Position numbers and translations under genes: made by a program
The notes under the pieces: model-generated
Databases searched by the model: none
What the model was told of the DNA's origin: nothing
The model's input: the letters and a program-made list of their open reading frames with translations, nothing else
In this document: one piece after another, positions 9,887 through 19,075 of the stretch
Layout of the letters: every line of letters begins with the position of its first letter
How positions within the stretch are numbered: position 1 is the first letter of the stretch
Assembly (NCBI GenBank): GCA_032718865.1
Contig: JALUTQ010000026.1
Span: 1,088,381-1,152,380 of the forward strand
Direction: 5' to 3'
Origin: Tilletia caries
Taxonomy: Eukaryota > Basidiomycota > Exobasidiomycetes > Tilletiales > Tilletiaceae
DNA: 64,000 nt

Positions 9887-11638
9887 ATGGCTCCCAACAT
9901 GTCGCGTAGCAAGCGGCGCACGCCTTCTTCTCTTCCCTACGTCTTACCCAGAAACATCACTCGCGCCCGCGCCTCCAGCAGCATCTCTCGCGCACGCGCC
10001 TCCAACAACTGCCCCTTGCTCTCACGACGCGTTCATGGTCGCGACATTGGGACTGGTGAGTGATTGCAGATTGTGCGCCAGGCACATATCAGGCCTTCCG
10101 AAGCTACTATCTGACAGTTGTCAGCTTCTTTTGCTTTTCATCATCCTCAGGCTCAGAAGGTCGTGCCCTGCAAGTATTCCACAGCTCAAGCCAGGCTCCT
10201 GATCGTCGCCATGCGCCTGTTCAGCGTGCGCCTCATACTGCTGGTGAGTGAACTTCGTCGCGCTCCCATTTGCACCCAGATCCCAGAACTATCCTTTAAC
10301 GGTCAAGTTTCCCTCTTCAGAACCAGCACTCTCGTCTGCCAACCTCCTCGAAGGGCGTACTCTCATCTCCAGCCCGACGTCGATCGGTGACCTGAGCTCT
10401 GGTCACTCTCTGGATCCGGCCATCCTCGTTACGCCTCCTTCAGGTCAGTCTGGTATCGTTTCGTGGCGCGTCTCAAAGATTAACTTACCACGTCCTTACT
10501 CCTTGAACTTCGTCTTCACAGCTGACATCTCCTTCAGCAATGGGTCAAGTCGGCCTGCCCAGTTGTCGCTGTCGCCCTTTCGTCCCAGCGAAGCCTCGTC
10601 TCCTTCAGCACCACCTCCTTCGCCAACACGTCCGGATGCCGTCAAGACCGAACCCGAATCCACATCGGACTCCGCTTGGATCGCCCCGGCTACATGGCGA
10701 CCTCCAGGGCGCTACGTGCGCGTCCGCCACGCTCCGCCACGCTCCGCTGATGTCTCGTGGCGGCAATGTCGAGCTTGCTCGAGTTGTGGACGTCCTTCTC
10801 GGCGGCACGGTGTGCGCGCGTAAGCGCATTCGGTTCCTCAACGAGCCACCGCGCCCTCTGCTCTTCGAGGTCGAGGCCCTGACGCGTCTGCAGGGCCACA
10901 AAGGCATCACCCAGCTCCTCGATGTGTGCTTTACAACACACAAGGTCGACATCATCATGCCACTCTACTGGGGTACGCTGCAAGATCTTTTCGACCAGGC
11001 AAACGGCCGCGAACTGGAGACGAGTCTGGCGAAGAACTTGACGCTGCAGCTTCTGGTCGCGGTCTCTTTCATCCACCGCAAGGAGGTCATTCATCTCGAC
11101 ATCAAGCCCGCCAACCTCATGCTGACTCGAGACTTTACGATCAAGGTCGGTGACTTCGGCATCTCTGCGCTCGCCGGACAGAATTAAGACGCGTGCACGT
11201 ACGGCACCCTCGAATATACATGCCTCCTCGGATCCATCAAGCCCACGTTTCAAGTGGACGTCTGGTCGACGGGCTGCGTAATCGCGCATCTCTTTCTTGG
11301 CCGACCCCTCTTCACCAACTTGTACGATGCGGCCAGCTCCGTGGAAGACATACTACAGTTCACCGGTCATGCAGGAGGGCCCGTATTTGCACGAGCTCGG
11401 TTTTTCGCCGTCTGCGTTCGACTTAACCATGGACTGGAGGCCGTTCGAATCTCAGGCATCGGCTATTCTTCAGGACGTGGACGGGGACGCGGCAGACATC
11501 ATCGAGAAGATGCTTTGTCTTCAACCAAATCGTCGCCCTCACCTGGCGAATTTTTTCCCTCACAGTCTCTTCACCACCGACCCTCGTCCAAACCGGATCA
11601 ATCCCATGCTCCCTCGCAGTAACGCGTCAATTCGATGA
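9887..11638 (+). pseudogene. CDK-like serine/threonine protein kinase, broken copy 1
   Basis: A TATA-like TATAAAA (about 9791) precedes ATG 9887. Short GT-AG introns (10056-10150, about 10233-10319, and one before about 10520) join Ser/Pro-rich exons to a kinase domain. Visible are the putative ATP-binding lysine (CARKRI), HLDIKPANLM (HRD with L for R), VGDFGIS, GTLEYT and VDVWSTGCVIAHLFLGRPLF. Lesions: a 10-bp duplication (CGCCACGCTC) near 10,727 shifting the frame; TAA at 11185-11187 between DFG and the activation-loop end; a 9-bp in-frame deletion removing the A-P-E codons near 11,220; and an extra T near 11,403. Only the TAA is shared with the other two copies. No glycine-rich loop of normal form was seen. 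Confidence 0.7.
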
Positions 11639-11866
11639 GACCACCGACGAGGGGTAGTGCTCCGATATGTTTCCTTCAAGTCTCCAGCCTCCATCTTATC
11701 AAGGAATCAAGTGACCTTTCCATCTTCAACATGCTCTCGTGCTCATCCTCCGCTACGCTATCCAGAAGTTCTTTGAGATCATGATACAATCTAAAAGCTA
11801 TTGGAAAGATTGACTGCTTGCTAGCAGACGTCTCGTTCGAATGGACAGCACTGAATCCGAGCTCTC
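11639..11866. other. Short spacer between convergent kinase and hAT relics
   Basis: No coding sequence or recognisable signal beyond the two 3' ends that meet here. Confidence 0.4.
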
Positions 11867-13575
11867 TCAAAGGTCCGGTAGCTTGTTTATCGTCTCCGCA
11901 ATCTGCTTGACCTCGGCAGGAAGCCCAGAGAGCTCGTCCGCGCCGTGGATGAGCCAGTGTTTGGTCGAGACCAGTTTAGAGAGCGCCTTCGAAGACAGGC
12001 TTTGGCGCTTGCTGGTGCTGAAGAGCGCTGCCTGCGAGAAGACCCGTTCGACGGAAGATGAACTTCCTGGGATACCAAGAATCACTCGAGCAATCTTTGC
12101 AATATTGGGGAAGACGTTCTCGTTGTCGCGCCACCATTTGTACGGTGTTTCGTCGGAGTCTCGCCAAGGACAGTTCTTGATGTTGAGATACCGTGCCACC
12201 TCATCGGAATCGGTGTCCGTCTTCTTGCGTCTTTCTTCCGCAAGCTGTTGCTGTCGAAGTCGTTTAGCTTCTTGTAGCATCGTCGTTGAGGTTCCCGCTC
12301 CGTTTGAAGTGGAAGCCGTGGAAGCCAGCTGATTGTTTCCTTGACCCTGCCCTAGCCATTCGCTCATGATGTCCCGCAGCGCCTTCTCAGCTTCCTTTCC
12401 ATACGTTGGGTAGGCCAATTCGAAGAGCTCCATACGATTGGCGGGATCCAGCAACGCTGCGACGAGCGTGTATCGATTGTGGAGCGCAAGGGTGCGATAC
12501 TTCAAGAGCTTTGAGCTCATGGCCGCCAAGAAGGACTTCAGCGATTCCGTCGTCTCCTTTCCGAGATCTGCCGTGTCCAGTTCGGCGACGGTGGCCTTGA
12601 TCTTGTCACGGAGACTGGCGTGGTGATCGAGGACCATGTATAGCGTTCCACGAGCCTTCTCGAGCTCCTTGGTTGCCTCTGATGCCAGCTCCAGGATCGG
12701 CATCAGAAACTCCAACATTGTCCATTCCGATTTGGTGAGCAGGTAGGAGCCCAGCTTGTCGCTCTTCTTTCCGATGTTGGCGCGACAGTGGGAGTCAATC
12801 GCCTCGCGAATCTTGAGCGCCACCCTGATCATCCGGAAGTGGGAGTTCCAGCGTGTAGCATTTGGCTTCGGGGGAAAGGGCGCTTTGGCCAGCTTGGGCC
12901 TCCTGTGATACTCCTTGGCCATGGTGGTGCGAAAGTCGTCCCTCCTTCCACTGCCTCTATGGATAGACGTCGTGAACGCCTCCAGCTTGGTGACGGCGTT
13001 GACCTTGGTCTTGGAGATCCGCGTCTTGGAGGGCCCATCTACCTCTGGGCCGCCGCCGTCGTCGGAGAGCAGCTCACCTGCCTCTGGACCCATGTCCTCT
13101 TCGCCCGAGGATTCATAATCGACAGAGCTGAGACCGATGCCTTCACTTGAGCAGCCGACTTGCGATCCAGCGTGACTTGTCCACGTCCCTTCGGTTGGAG
13201 TTTGTCGAGCTCGGGAGCGTACTCCAGCACGTCCATCATCCTGTGGTTGGTACCGGTGGAATCGCTGGTAACGGATCCAGCCCACTTGTCACCGAGGTCG
13301 TTGGCTAGTAGAGTCCTCGCCAAGTGCCCGCTGAAAGTGGCTCCCGTGTGCTTCTCCTTCAGGACATCGAAGGACAGTAGCGTCTCGCTGAACTCCCAGT
13401 ATCGATCGACGTATGTTGCCAGCATGGCTACGAAAGAATACTGGAAGCCCTTGGTCGTCCATGCGTCGTGCTGTACGGAAAAGAGTGTGTCGATACCTTG
13501 CAGCCGTTTCTTCATGTCCGACTCCAGATTGCCGTGGAAGACGGCAAGGTCGCGTCGGATGGTGGCGCCGGACAT
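11867..13575 (-). pseudogene. hAT-family transposase relic, copy 1
   Basis: Two overlapping minus frames form one protein. Frame 13575-13039 holds LFSVQHDAWTTKGFQYSFVA and SVTSDSTGTNHRMMDVL, the hAT catalytic-core aspartate regions. Frame 13285-11867 (472 codons) holds KPNATRWNSHFRMI and the C-terminal dimerisation region, WWRDNENVFPNIAKIAR followed by SSSSVERVFSQAALFST (Dimer_Tnp_hAT). The switch lies around 13,140-13,285. The usual HxRCxAHxLNL block between the two is missing, and no N-terminal BED zinc finger is found upstream of 13575, so this copy is truncated and frameshifted. It differs from copies 2 and 3 by shared substitutions (N/S and V/A near the RW motif; S/L and Y/D in the N-terminal frame). 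Confidence 0.8.
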
Positions 13576-13843
13576 GAGCAGGTTCCGATTTCCAATACAT
13601 CGAATGATGCATCATGTCTGTGTGGACTCGTTTGAGTCTGGCCGGTCAAGTGGTTCACCAAACCCTGAACAAAGACCTTGTTACAGAAAGGTCATCGCTG
13701 CCCGCCATCCCTCCAAACTCATGACCGCAGGGAGTAGAAGCAAAGCGCAGAGGCGCAGCAACGATGACCAACAAGAACGATCCAAGGGAGTGAGAACAGC
13801 GTAATGCCAACTCTGAATGTCAACAGACCAGTGCTTTTTCAAA

Positions 13844-13961
13844 GGTCATATGACCTCTATTTTGAGGCCTGGTCATATGACATGACTCCTATTTGAGTTT
13901 CGCTCCGGACCCTGGTCATATGACATGACTCCTATTATAGGTCATATCGGGTCATATTCAC
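13844..13961. repeat. GGTCATATGACC-type palindromes (right), copy 1
   Basis: Contains GGTCATATGACC (13844-13855) and two copies of GGTCATATGACATGACTCC (from 13871 and from 13914), then AGGTCATATCGGGTCATATT. It mirrors the cluster at 9505-9745. Confidence 0.65.
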
Positions 13962-14143
13962 CAAATCGCCTGGAAAACGCTATTTTAGGCTCGAAATCCT
14001 CCCTTGTCGGCCTGTGCAAGTCCTTCAGAGCTATCAAAGTCCATTCAAACGAGAAAAATTTCGTCAAAAAGGCCTTGCGGCGTCATCGACGGTGCTTCGG
14101 AGGTTGAGCAGTGATTATGGGTTGATCTTCCCGGTGCGGCGAT

Positions 14144-14190
14144 TATATAAGCACGTCTTTGACGCGTCGCAACGCGCCTGACGCGTCGAT
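14144..14190 (+). promoter_or_regulatory. TATA box and paired GACGCGTC motifs upstream of the 465-aa gene
   Basis: TATATAA at 14144-14150 is followed by GACGCGTC at 14161-14168 and 14180-14187. ACGCGT is the MluI cell-cycle-box core bound by MBF-type factors in ascomycete yeasts; its use here is inferred. The same arrangement is present in unit 2. Confidence 0.4.
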
Positions 14191-14451
14191 TAGCAGCGTG
14201 ACCTTTGGAACCGACGTGTTTTCACCTCATCTTCCACTCTTCAACTTCATCTGACATCTCCTCAGACCTCCGCCGCACTCATCTAATCCGTCGCCTTCAA
14301 GACGCACACGACGCCCACTCCCTGTCTGGCAATCTCCCTACGCGCATCGCGCCAGCAGCTACCTGTGTCCGTGAGTAGCTACTCGAAGCTGTTACCCTGG
14401 CCAACCTGTTACTGACTCAGTTACTCTCTTCCTTCACAGCAGCAGAACCAG

Positions 14452-15849
14452 ATGCAATTTGCAGTCACCCACCTTCCTCGCTTCGTCGTCATGACCGAGT
14501 CCGTAAGCGCCATGAACCAGGAAGCCGTGCGCGCGGCCATGCAGGCGGAGTTGGATGGCGTTGACGCCATCGCTCGATTCCGGTTTGACGACGACTTCAA
14601 CATCTACTCTTTCGGTCAAACAATCGACGCCATTCCCAATGCATCGCCGGGGCTGACGGCTTCTCTACGCAAGGTTGCATACGCATTCGATGAGCCGGAC
14701 ACCCACGCCGAGGCTTTTCAATCCACCCCATCGCTCTCGTTCCCACAGTCTCAAGAACGGTACAAGGCACTTCAGGAGCGGCTCAACTACGACGAGTACC
14801 TACAGTTTACATCGAGCCAGTCACAGCAGATGGGTACGCCAGCACAATCCCAGTCGCAGTCGACAACACAAGCTGCGTCGACGCCATCTGCTTTCCGCGC
14901 TCCTCCCTGCGCTCAACCTTCTAAGCTACAGATCCCAAATCGCGAACCTGAAGCACCCAATCCCAGACGATCTCCTCGCGGCGTCACCCAGTCTCGTCGT
15001 CTCTCGGGATACGCTGTTGGAGAAGAGTCAGAGGAGCGTAGTCGCGGCACCCATCGTTCACCAGTACCAGGCTCGTCCTCGAAGCCCCAAGGCCAAACAG
15101 GTTCCGCGTCGTCCACCAAGACGCTCTCACTGTCGAGCAGCGACTCTGAGGCGGCGCAAAGCGAGAAAGAAGACTTCGACTCAGGCCGCCCTCGGCCTCG
15201 CCCACGACGCGCTCGTCCGGCCTCCAAGAGGTCCGACTTTGTCGTTCCGGACAGCGACTCTGAGGAATGGGATGTGCCTGTTACCGGATCCAAGCGAACC
15301 TCGGGTCCAGTCCATGAAGATGCTCGCGAGCCAGTTTCCAAGAAGGCCGACAGCGGCTCTTCCAAGAACACGTCCCGACAGCCTCCTGTCCCGCCTACAC
15401 GTCAAGAACGCGAGCAGCATGCCGCTGCGGCCAAGATGAACGCCCCTTCGAAGAGGACACGCACTGAGTCCGCTCAATCGGGTGTAGTCACCATCGAGGA
15501 CGACGATGATGACGACACACCCCGCGCTGGGAGAGTGTTCAACGGGAAGAACGCTCACAAGCGCTTCATGGAGAACGACATCGCCATCTCCACTGCCGCC
15601 AAGAACAGCATTCTCGGCGCTGTGCAAGACTCGGATGCCTACGATGGCTACAAATACCTCAGCAGCGAATGGACGGACGGTACGAAGACGTGCGTGAAGG
15701 AAAAGTGGTGTACGTGTAGCGATCTAGCACGAGTAGAGATTCGAGGCACACCATGTAATGCGAGGAAACAGAATAATGAAGGCGACTCGCAATTCGCAAG
15801 AAGTTTGGAACTTGGGCAAGATGCGGGGAGCCGAAAAACGAGCAAATGA
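14452..15849 (+). CDS. Unknown 465-aa protein, Ser/Asp-rich, copy 1
   Basis: An intact frame from ATG 14452; a likelier start is the downstream MTESVSAMNQ (14491). A 5' untranslated intron runs 14371-14439 (GTGAGT...TTCACAG). The first 130 residues are ordered and acidic (AIARFRFDDDFNIYSFGQ). Residues about 130-345 are Ser/Pro/Arg-rich, with acidic SDSEE-type clusters and basic patches. A run of six Asp (near 350) precedes a compact tail (NAHKRFMENDIAISTAAKNS). The last about 40 codons have poor coding character, so a missed intron near 15,710 is possible. No family recognised; the composition suggests a nuclear, chromatin- or DNA-associated protein. It sits just outside the right end of hAT element 1, and the unit-2 copy has the same full-length frame. 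Confidence 0.55.
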   Translation: MQFAVTHLPRFVVMTESVSAMNQEAVRAAMQAELDGVDAIARFRFDDDFNIYSFGQTIDAIPNASPGLTASLRKVAYAFDEPDTHAEAFQSTPSLSFPQSQERYKALQERLNYDEYLQFTSSQSQQMGTPAQSQSQSTTQAASTPSAFRAPPCAQPSKLQIPNREPEAPNPRRSPRGVTQSRRLSGYAVGEESEERSRGTHRSPVPGSSSKPQGQTGSASSTKTLSLSSSDSEAAQSEKEDFDSGRPRPRPRRARPASKRSDFVVPDSDSEEWDVPVTGSKRTSGPVHEDAREPVSKKADSGSSKNTSRQPPVPPTRQEREQHAAAAKMNAPSKRTRTESAQSGVVTIEDDDDDDTPRAGRVFNGKNAHKRFMENDIAISTAAKNSILGAVQDSDAYDGYKYLSSEWTDGTKTCVKEKWCTCSDLARVEIRGTPCNARKQNNEGDSQFARSLELGQDAGSRKTSK

Positions 15850-16396
15850 GAGTCAAGAACGTTCAAGCCGGTACAGATCGCGTATCGCGCGACTCCTCAT
15901 CCTTCGAGAGAAAAGGAAGGAATAGTCTCTCTGGCTTCGCTATTGCAGGGCACTCTCCTCAGCTTGAACAAATGAGCAGCCTCACGAACTCGAGCCCTAC
16001 ACAGTGGAGAAATTCAGCCGGAGCCATGCGCCCAATCCGTAGAAGAGCTTGAGGATACAGCGTACACCTCGAAGCATCGCTGCCATTGATTGCGCCGTGC
16101 CAGGGTTTTTCCGCCTCGTCTTTCTTTACCTCACACTTGGTTGCCGCGGTGCCGGTTGCCGCTGAAAGCAGTTTTTGGTTCACGACTTAATTTTCGACGT
16201 CGACCTTTTTCGAGTGTCCATGGATGATGGACGTCATTCGTAACCTCTCGGAAAAAATAGTTCTGGGACAGCGTTGGTGGCAAGCGGAATAATTGAGGGA
16301 AGATGTAGCGAAGGAGAGGAACAGCAAGGAAGTGGACATGATGGAGCAGTAATGTGCGCGTGTCCGTGTTGGTGCTGCATGAATTTCTTGAAGGGC
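15850..16396. other. Non-coding interval between convergent genes
   Basis: Only the 3' ends of the 465-aa gene and of the minus-strand gene meet here. Small ORFs are present but have no support. Confidence 0.4.
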
Positions 16397-17299
16397 TCAG
16401 CATGATTTTCTGAAAGTGCTCAGAAAACAGGGGGCGTAGCTGCGATAGGCATCCGGAAGCATCCTGAGCGACGGCTCCATCACTCCGGGGAAGCGATTGT
16501 CGTGGAAGTTCTTTGTCGCTTCGTAAAATGCGCGATGGTCGGTCTGTAACTGCTTGATGGCGCTCGCTATCGGTTCGGCCACCCCGAGTTTCTGTGAGAG
16601 GAGAAGACACATCTAACTTCAGCGTTGTGTATATTGTCTCCAATCTTCAACAGACATGATTGAGACTCGCCTTGAACGCTCCAGCTGCATACGAAAGTGC
16701 TTTGGTGGCCTTGTCCATATGTCCATCAGGCTGATAGGTCCAGTAAAGATTCCAGTACACACTACACTTGGTACAGATCGTCACCCTTCGCGACAGCGCG
16801 CGCAGAGCTCTTCGCGCTAGAATCGCCGTGGATCAGGGGAGGAGAGATAAACGCTAGCTTCCGTCAGCTTTGTTGGAGGGATAAGGTTAAGGAAGTATGA
16901 CTCACTGGACCAGAGCAGTCGAGGCGGAATGGAGGATGTCGAGAACACGATGGTAGCCTTCGTCCGTATCGAATTTTTGAAAGGGCGAACTTAATGGCCG
17001 CCCCCATGCATCAGAGCAGTGTGTGCAGGATAACCTTGGTAAATCCACGACTTTGATTTTCCGCTCATGATTTTCTCTCCAAGGCAATGCCCTTCACATC
17101 AACTTCGAATGTTCTCAAACTTGGCAAGGATGCTCAATAAGGTGTGCTCCATACGCGTGTAAAATTTGGGCACCGGTTTATATGTGCCTTGTGGAGAACT
17201 CAAGGGGGCGGCCTCGGAGCCTTTTCCCGCCCTAGGGCGGCCATTAAGTTCGCCCTTTTTTTGAAAAAGCGACTGCCGAGTACAAGTTTCAGAACTCAT
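16397..17299 (-). pseudogene. Unknown multi-exon gene disrupted by a MITE, copy 1
   Basis: On the minus strand ATG 17299 opens MSSETCTRQSLFQ. The frame meets the MITE at 17255 and resumes beyond it at 16982 as KFDTDEGYHRVLDILHSAST up to a GTGAGT donor at 16905. Further exon candidates are AKSSARAVAKGDDLYQ (about 16,800), PDGHMDKATKALSYAAGAFK (about 16,700), and a last exon KLGVAEPIASAIKQLQTDHR...FLSTFRKSC ending at 16397 after a CTCACAG acceptor. Removing the MITE and one target-site copy restores continuity across the first exon, so the insertion hit a working gene. The protein looks helical; I do not recognise the family. Confidence 0.5.
16983..17255. mobile_element. 273-bp MITE with hAT2-type terminal inverted repeats, copy 1
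   Basis: Left end GGGCGAACTTAATGGCCGCC; the right end is its reverse complement (GGCGGCCATTAAGTTCGCCC). The left flank TTTTTGAAA (16974-16982) recurs on the right with two extra T; in unit 2 the two flanks are identical, giving a 9-bp target duplication. The repeats resemble those of the autonomous-looking element at 17952-21795. No coding capacity. It lies within the first exon of the minus-strand gene. Confidence 0.8.
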
Positions 17300-17942
17300 T
17301 CCCGACGTCTGCCGTCGCGCGAGGTAGATCCAGAAGGTCGGCCGCTGTGAACGCGATCAGAGATGAAAGAAGGATCGCGGCGAACGGAGTCGGACCATAT
17401 CGATAAGACTGTGGGGCAAGGAAGAGACAGTGTGGGAGATGGAGAGCTAAACAGGGAAGGGCTAGTTAGAGCTTGAACTTGGTAGGGAGGGAGAGGCTTG
17501 GAGACGGATGAGCGATGAGCTTTCTCCGTTCTTATAGGGCCACCTTCGTGCGTCGGTTACGGAAGCATGAACGTCCCGTCGGCTGCGCCCAGGCACGGAG
17601 ACGGCAGAACGGAGACGAGCAAGCTCATTACGGGTTCCGGAGCTCGAGACGACAGCCGTCGGTGAACTCATTTCGTGAGCAGAGTTCTCACCTCCTCTCT
17701 TTTCAGAGAGCGACTCCTGCTCGACTACCACTCGTTCTCCTTGAGTTCGCACACTGCTCTACTACATAATCCACGAGCGTGTGCGAACGCTTCGCAGTTT
17801 CCCTCCGTTCTTGCTAACGCTCCCGTTTTCGTTCTCCACCCTTCCACACCCTCTATTCCCTCGCATCGCTTTTTCCTGCTATGAGTAGGTTTTGAGGCGC
17901 GATGCTACCTCATTCTTTGGCGCCGGCTCCGTATTGTACGCA
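17300..17942. other. Upstream region of the MITE-hit gene; no supported gene
   Basis: Small ORFs exist on both strands (17462-17884) but show no domain or codon signal. The stretch left of the ATG at 17299 should hold the promoter of the minus-strand gene. Confidence 0.3.
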
Positions 17943-18370
17943 TTTAATCTAGGACTTTTCTAATGGCCGCCCCGGGGCGGGTACGCATGGAGAATGTTCT
18001 TAAGCCCGCCCCCCACCTTTCAACGCGCCTCAGGTTTCCGCCCCCCCCCCCATGATCATTACGTAAGTCTCAATTATGTAATCTTATCTCACGCCTCGCA
18101 TATCGACACGTTGGAGTGTAGTTGGTGATCGGTGATCACGCTATGAAGACCGGGAGGGGGGCGGTTTTGGGTTCGGAAAGCAGCGGTGCTAGGAGGGGCG
18201 GGCTCAATTGGAGCAGTGACTGCTCGCAAGCCTTGCCAAGTGGCTTGCACTCAAGCCCCTACTTTCCTCATCGGCCTCAAGCGGGCTTGTCAAGTGCTTG
18301 GGTCTTTTCCCGGGTAAATGATTATGTAATATATATAGCTGTAATTTCTGGTTTGGTCCGAAAAAGAAAA

Positions 18371-18449
18371 GGCCGAGTCCGGTGGCTCAGTGGTACTCCA
18401 CACGTCAAAGTCGCGGGTTCGAGTCACACGTGTGCCATATAATTTTTTT
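18371..18449 (+). other. tRNA-like A box/B box sequence with poly-T, copy 1
   Basis: TGGCTCAGTGG (A-box-like) is followed 27 nt later by GGGTTCGAGTC (B-box-like), GTGCCA and a run of T. A proper acceptor or T stem does not form, while CACACGT and ACGTGTG make a 7-bp stem around the B box. It may be a degenerate tRNA or SINE piece inside the transposon's 5' region, possibly an internal Pol III promoter. Confidence 0.35.
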
Positions 18450-18863
18450 ATATATATTTTATAGTGAGGATGAGGAGCACAGCTTGGGCACAGCTCAGTG
18501 CGACTGTACTCGTATGTATGCTCAGGCCAGGTCAGAGCCTGAAGCCTCTGGTTTGTCTACGGGTCCTTCCTTCGGGCTGTTAGTGGCCGCAGCGCGTTCC
18601 AGGTTTACAGGCTTCGGGCGAGTACTGATAAAAGAACGGGGGGTTGTGAGGCATTAGGCTGCCCACCCTAATGCTGTAACTGCGCTCCATGCTCTACGAT
18701 TGTCCTAGACATTCAGCCAGCATGAGCCAACCCTGTAAACAGTACACCTGAGTCGATGACAGCATATAGGCCTGTACACCTCTTCCCTCATAGCCATGCC
18801 CTATGCATATGGCCTCTTTATGGCCCATGAGGCATAGGTAAATTCCAAAATGATTATCATTGG

Positions 18864-18930
18864 TATAAACGCGCTGACGCGACTTCTCGTTGACGCGACT
18901 ACGCTGACCGCGTTCGCGTTGCGTAGTCAC
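18864..18930 (+). promoter_or_regulatory. TATA box and ACGCG cluster upstream of hAT2 transposase
   Basis: TATAAA at 18864-18869 is followed by several ACGCG cores (CTGACGCGACTT, TTGACGCGACT, TCACGCGTTC) within 70 bp. This is the same word class as in the promoter of the 465-aa gene. Confidence 0.35.
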
Positions 18931-19075
18931 GCGTTCTACCAAACCTCAGCAGCAACGACTCTTGACTCTTCCATCGACCGTCTCTCACCTTCCAACCACC
19001 ACCAACGCTTACCGGCTTCCTCTACAGACTACAGTTCACTCTCACCTTTCCATTACCTTCCAATCTTCATAGATC

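Larger units (their letters stand above)
9505..13961. mobile_element. Candidate hAT element 1, bounded by GGTCATATGACC repeats, with a kinase gene inside
   Basis: Matching subterminal repeat islands at 9505-9745 and 13844-13961 bracket a plus-strand kinase gene and a minus-strand hAT transposase relic. Right-end motifs (GGTCATATGACATGACTCC, twice) match the left-end form in inverted orientation. No precise terminal inverted repeat or 8-bp target duplication was found, so the boundaries are approximate. The kinase may be cargo or an older neighbour. Units 2 and 3 of the tandem array lack the left end because their junction lies within the kinase. Confidence 0.45.

Noticed and set aside
12841..13804. 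Plus-strand ORFs of 120-214 codons opposite the hAT1 transposase (and equivalents in units 2 and 3)
   Set aside because: They are antisense shadows of the transposase frame, with no signal of their own.
16131..16643. 170-codon minus-strand ORF overlapping the MITE-hit gene
   Set aside because: It reads through a predicted intron in a different frame; the KLGVAEPIASAIKQ frame next to a CTCACAG acceptor is the better exon.
18371..18449. A functional tRNA gene
   Set aside because: A and B boxes are present but neither acceptor nor T stem pairs properly.
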